From: Dugong dugon
Taxonomy: Eukaryota > Chordata > Mammalia > Sirenia > Dugongidae
Direction of reading: 5' to 3'
Length of the DNA: 64,000 bases
NCBI GenBank assembly: GCA_030035585.1
Contig: CM057461.1
Location: 175,161,624 to 175,225,623, forward strand
Below the pieces are notes generated by a model, which did no database searches, was not told the origin of the DNA, and saw nothing but the letters and a program-made list of their open reading frames with translations. Position numbers and translations under genes: made by a program. This document shows, one piece after another, positions 59,074 to 64,000 of the stretch. Numbering within the stretch: position 1 is the stretch's first letter; the number at the start of each line of letters is the position of its first letter.

Positions 59074-61127
59074 AGTTGTTGTTGTTAGGTGCCATCGAGT
59101 TGGTTCCAACTCATAGTGACCCTATGTATAATGGAATGAAACACTGCCCCGTCCTGTGCCTTCTTCACAATCCTTGTTATGCTTAACCCTATTGCTGCAG
59201 CCACTGTGTCAATCCGTCTCATTGAGGGTCTTCCTCTTTTTTGCTGATGCTCTACTTTACCAAGCATGGTGGCAGTCTCCAGGGACTGATCCCTTCTGGT
59301 AACATGTCCAAAGTATGTGAGAGGTAGTCTCACCATCTATGCTTCCAATGAACATTCTGGTTGTACTTCTTCCAAGACAGATCTGTTTGCTCTTTTGGTA
59401 GTCCATGGTATGTTCAATATTCTTCACCAACACCATGATTCAAAGGCATCAATTCTTCTTTGGTCTTCCTTATTCATTGTCCAGCTTTTGCATGCATATG
59501 AGGCAGTTGAAAACACTACGGTTTGGGTCAGGCTCACCTTAGTCTTCAAGGTGACATCTTTGCTTTTCAACACTTTAAGGGGCCTTTTGCAGCAGATTTT
59601 CCCAGTGCAATATGTCATTTGATTTATTGACTGCTGCTTCCATGGGTGTTGATTGTGGATCCAAGTAAAATGAAATCCTTGACAACTTCAATCTTTTCTC
59701 TGTTTATCATGATGTTACTTATTGATACAGTTGTGAGGATTTTTGTTTTCTATATGTTGAGGTGTAATTCATACTGAAGGTTGTGGTCTTTGATCTTCAT
59801 CAGTAAATGCTTCAAGTCCTCTTCGCTTTCAGCAAGCAAAGTTGTGTCATCTGCATAACTCAGGTTGTTAATGAATCTTCCTCCAGTCATGATGCCCTGT
59901 TCTTCTTCACATAGTCCAGCTTCTCGTATTACTTGCTTAGCATACAGATTGAATACGTACTGTGAAAGGACGCAACCCTGAGGCACACCTTTCCTGACAT
60001 TAAACCATGCAGTATCCCCTTGTTCTGTTCGAATAACTGTTTCTTCATCAGTGTACAGGTTCCTCATGAGCACAATTAAGTGTTCTGGAATTCCCATTCT
60101 TGGCAATGTTATCCATAATTTGTTATGATCCACACAGTCAAACGCCTTTGCATAGTCAATAAAACACAGGTAAACATCTTTCTGGTGTTCTCTGCTTTCA
60201 GCCAGGATCCATCTGACGTCAGTTATGATATCTCTGATTTCACGTCCTCTTCTGAATCCAACTTGAATTTCTGGCAGTTCCCTGTCAATATACTGCTGCA
60301 GCTACATTTGTGAATGATGTTCAGCAAAATTTTACTTGCATGTGATATTAATGATATTGTTTGATAATTTCCCCATTCGGTTGGATCATCTTTTTTGGGA
60401 GTAGGCATAAATAGGGATTTTTTCCAGTTGGTTGGCCAGGTGGCTGTCTTCCAAGTTTCTTGCCATAGATGAATGAGCATTTCCAGGGCTGCATCCCTTT
60501 GTTGAAACATCTCAGTTGGTATTCCATCAATTCCTGGAGCTTTGTTTTTCACCAATGCCTTCAGTGCAGCTTAGACTTCTTCCTTCAGTACCATTGGTTC
60601 CTGATCATATGCTACCTCCTGAAATGGTTGAATGTCTACTTGTTCTTTTTGGTATGGTGACTCTGTATATTCCTTCCATCTTCTTTTGATGCTTCCTGCA
60701 TCATTTAATATTTTCCCTGCAGAAACCTTCAATGTTTCAGCTCAAGGCTTGAATTTTTTCTTCAGTTCTTTCAGCTTGGGAAGTGCTAAACATGTTCTCC
60801 TCTTTTGGTTTTCTAACTCCAGTCTTTGCATATGTCATTATAATATTTTATTTTGTCTTCACAAGCTGTCCTTTGAAATCCTCTGTTCAGTTCTTTTACT
60901 TCATCATTTCTTCTTTTTGCTTTAGCTACTCAACATTCAAGAACAAGCTTCAAAGTCTCTTCTGACATCCATTTTGGTCTTTTCTTTCTTCCCTGTCTTT
61001 TTAATGACCTCTTGCTTTCTTCATGTATGATGCCCTTGATGTCATTCCACAACTCATCTGGTCATTAGTGTTCAATGTGTAAAATCTACTCTTGAGATGA
61101 TCTCTAAATTCAGGGGGGGATATACTC
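59074..61127 (-). mobile_element. 5'-truncated RTE LINE, 2.05 kb, TSD
   Basis: Starts (3' end, reversed) with 'agttgttgttgttaggtgcc' and continues without large gaps to the reversed endonuclease/RT boundary region 'atgatctctaaattcagg'. Flanks aaataataacac (59062-59073) and aaacaataacac (61128-61139) form a 12-bp TSD with one mismatch. Confidence 0.94.
59085..61100 (-). pseudogene. RTE reverse transcriptase ORF, broken
   Basis: Open pieces on the minus strand: 60223-60555 (NKAPGIDGIPTEMFQQRDAA, ETWKTATWPTNWKKSLFMPT), 59750-60133 (MGIPEHLIVLMRNLYTDEET, VRKGVPQGCVLSQYVFNLYA, intact YADD at 59846-59857), 59424-59618 and 59085-59336 (LPLTYFGHVTRRDQSLE, KRGRPSMRRIDTVAAAIGL). They lie in different frames with stops between them, for example at the junction before MDHNKLW. 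This copy keeps the catalytic box that the copies at 43 and 52 kb have lost. The endonuclease is absent. Confidence 0.9.
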
Positions 61128-61139
61128 AAACAATAACAC

Positions 61140-64000
61140 TAATATCAATAAATAAAATTAGTAAAGTTGAATGAATTGAATGAATATATTCATCTCAATA
61201 TCTTCACCAATTAAGAAAAGTTGATGTAACACCAACAGCCCATATTCCAAAATTAACATCTTTATGACTTGAAAATTATTTGTTAAATTATTTTAATTTT
61301 GCATCAGTTAATTACACATAATTAACAGTACTTTTGAGACTCTACTGTCTGCAAGACATTATGATGTATCCAAAGGAAAAGCAGACACAGTTCTTGCCTT
61401 AAATGAGCATATTCTCTAATGAAGAAATGTGTCTGACATGCTGAGAAATGCACATTTGAAAGTAAATAATAAAGCCATTTAGAGAAGATCTAGTTTATGG
61501 CTTTGGAAGGAAAATTTACCATTTTATTCCCCATTAATGGACCCATCCCTGATCTTAACTTCATGCGAGGATTGCATGACTGTGCTTTCAGTTGCTTAAT
61601 GTATAACAGCTTTAAATCTGTGTTAAAGAGATGCATCCAGGACTTCAAGAGAAAACTGGTTGTGTATGCTGAATGGAAATCTAATGATAAATTAGATTAA
61701 ATTAGAGGAAAAAGTGGATAAAACACTGGTTGCCCTTGGGTAGAGGCACCAAGGACAGGAAGGACAAAGAGACGATCAAATGTTGTAAAACATAGATTTG
61801 CTTATCTGATAATTTACTTATAATTTTCCCTGTTGGTCAACATGAGTTGGCTGAAAGTAAAATGAAATAAAGTATCCAAGGCACTTAAAACTTACACAGT
61901 GCCTGACAGAAAAAAATATTAAGAAGATATTTGTTTTATTTCCTTTCATATATGTTAAATTGTCTAAACTGTGTTGAAACAATTTTTAGAGCCTAGAGCC
62001 AGAAATTATTTTGAAACAGCCTTTACATTTGTACTGTTTCTCTCATTCCATCAAATGAAATGTCATCTACTTTTCTGTTCTTTATGTATACTCATCTGTT
62101 ATTCCATATTGAGAACCATCTGAGAATAACTATTTTCTTTGATTAATGACATAGAGACTAATGGCTTAATAAAGAAAATCATTTACTTATTACTATAGAT
62201 AGCAAGTTATATATGGATTTTCAGGTACAGTACTTTATACTAACTCTGCCCACAAGGAAGACAAAGCCTTGGAGGGAAGTTGGTGGAACATTTGCAGGAG
62301 AAAAGATCAATGTAAACAATGGTTAAGGCATTCCTCAGCACACAGGTGGTACAAAGGTCATGTAGATTCTCAACCAAAGCAGAAAACTATAAAGTTTTCC
62401 TGAAAGAAGAAGGTCAATACTTATTTTTAAAATTAAATATAAGAAAATGCGGAAGACTTTTACAAGTTCTGCCAGTGGTTGTACCTGGGTGTCTCTGTAT
62501 AGATGGAAATAACTAAGTAATGTGTACTGCTTTTTCCAGTACCTTATTTGTGCTGTTTTTATTTGTTTAATAATAGACTCAGAGTCCCTTTAAATCCAGT
62601 TTCCTGTCCATGTTTCTAAAAACCTGGATACTTGTGTATGATCAATTTATTATAAAAAATATAAATTTACCTTTGTGCTTTCCATGCATAAAACTCAAAT
62701 AATTAGAAAAAAGATTGGGTTAATGGGAAATAAAAGCAAAACAAAACTATTTTACTGGGAAATGAAGTTTGGCCTAGGAATGCATTCTATGGGGAATAAG
62801 GAACATGATTCTAACTTTTTTCTTGTACAAGTTACATTTTAAATTATCATTTAAATTTCCTAGTGAAAATTTTAAAAAAAAAGTGATCAATCAGTTACAT
62901 TGATTGTGGTGAGGGGAAGGAATAAAAATGCATGTTTCTTTTTGGGATTGTGTCATACACATTTTCTCCTGCAGGGCTGTAGCCCTTAGTTGTTAAGTCA
63001 TTCTTTCATCTCCATCCTTCAGTCATTGCTATCAAACTCAGCAACACTGATTTTCTCTGATGGGTTAGTTTTATTGGACTCCCCACTTGACCCAAAATAC
63101 TTTTTCCGATCACTAGAATTGTAGATATTCTGCTGTGAGTGAAGACACTTGGTCACAAGCAAAACTGACCTCAAAACCCCAAAAGAGAATAGCAAATAAT
63201 ACAGCAGAGGCGGAGATATAACTAGCCTGGGGTCTTTGAGAATATGCTCAATAATTCCTCTATAGGACTTTATTCTTTATACCCTAAGAGAAATCCTTTA
63301 GCTGTGATTGTGTATAAATTCATCCATGTCAGAAAATCCCTAAGGGACAAGATAGATTTATCTGATGGAGTAGCATTTGAAGAATATAATTTAGGCCAAC
63401 TCAATGAAATAGACTTGTTATTTACTTTTTCAAAACAAGACATGGAAGAGTATCTTAAAGTTTTAAAAGTTATTGTGATTTTTTTTTTTGAAACAACCAT
63501 CCAAGTAGAGTAAAACAAGAAGCAGAACTAGTTGTTATTTCCTGCCTATAATTTTACTGCTTAATTTACACAGGCGGTATAGTATTAACCTACCACATAA
63601 ATTTGGCCTACAAAATTGTTCAGTATGTGTGTGCATTCACATGGATGTTTTCATGTTTCATAAACATGCTGAACGCATCAAACATTCAGACAAACTCAGG
63701 ATGCCTTGGAGTTCAGATACTACAATGGGTTTATTTTTTCTGACCTAAACAAATATTGTTTATGACTAGCCAGATATTAGATTATTATGAAGGAAAGTAT
63801 GGCAAAGGAAATCTGAAGAAATAAGCATCATCATTATCCTTTTCCCAGAATATTCTAAGAAGCACATTCAGCCGTTTGAATATATCAAAAGGTTAATTTG
63901 TAAAGAAATGACTTATCTATTCTTTATCAGAATTTGAAGAAGAATCAGAAAGTTTCCTCACACTCTAAGGAGTCCTCATTAATGACAATAATAGGCACAT
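61140..64000. other. Unassigned intergenic DNA
   Basis: AT-rich. A weak antisense L2-like piece may lie near 61320-61425 ('cagttcttgccttaaatgag'). An 89-codon open frame at 63244-63513 has no motif that I recognise, and none of the surrounding sequence suggests an exon. Confidence 0.4.

Noticed and set aside
63244..63513. 89-codon open frame as possible exon or small gene
   Set aside because: No recognised motif, no clear splice sites or promoter evidence, and similar short frames are common in AT-rich DNA. Left as unassigned.

Overview
The window is mammalian nuclear DNA, almost certainly from an afrotherian and most likely a proboscidean (elephant lineage). Three things point there. There are about ten tRNA-derived SINEs with the AfroSINE layout: a tRNA-like head with A and B boxes, then a tail matching the 3' end of an RTE LINE. 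There are several copies of that RTE (BovB-like) LINE. There is also a lineage of long L1 elements with unusual untranslated regions. Older repeats shared by all mammals (MIR, L2, MaLR and ERVL LTRs) lie between them. I see no host protein-coding gene, tRNA, rRNA, CRISPR array or bacterial feature. Every convincing coding signal belongs to a decayed LINE. Introns of a large gene cannot be excluded, but no exon could be supported.

Layout. 1-652: 3' end of an L1 cut by the window edge. 653-8980: mostly unique DNA with two AfroSINEs, a MIR, L2 pieces and an MLT1-like LTR. 8997-13543: an L1 intact at both ends, flanked by a 16-bp target-site duplication (TSD), that has lost nearly all of ORF2. 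13560-24947: mostly unassigned AT-rich DNA with a 478-bp L1 tail of another lineage (15-bp TSD), an MLT1-like LTR and an AfroSINE. 24958-33259: a full-length 8.3-kb L1 with a 10-bp TSD, duplicated 5' UTR units, ORF1, a long inter-ORF spacer, a mutated ORF2 and a 3' UTR with a guanine-quadruplex motif. 33.3-38.1 kb: MIR, AfroSINEs and an ERVL-type LTR carrying two internal tandem arrays. 38.1-61.1 kb: an RTE-rich domain with five RTE copies, two MaLR solo LTRs (one inserted inside an RTE, with a perfect 5-bp TSD), clustered AfroSINEs, a palindromic element near 54.25 kb and a minus-strand L1 tail. 61.1-64 kb: no confident feature.

How the parts relate. L1 supplies the machinery that may mobilise other sequences, and the RTE is the likely partner of the AfroSINEs, which share its 3' end. 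All ORFs here are broken by stops, frameshifts or deletions, so nothing in the window looks able to move itself. Nested insertions give a relative order of events, for example RTE before MaLR LTR at 49-53 kb.

I found no new multi-gene system. The most notable observations concern the L1 lineage: a YY1-like site at the same offset in both full-length copies, duplicated 5' UTR units, an antisense open frame shared by two copies, a long inter-ORF spacer and a doubled 3' terminus. The imperfect palindrome at 54.14-54.36 kb, which I could not assign to a family, is also notable. Family names are from memory of repeat consensus sequences and were not checked by a search.
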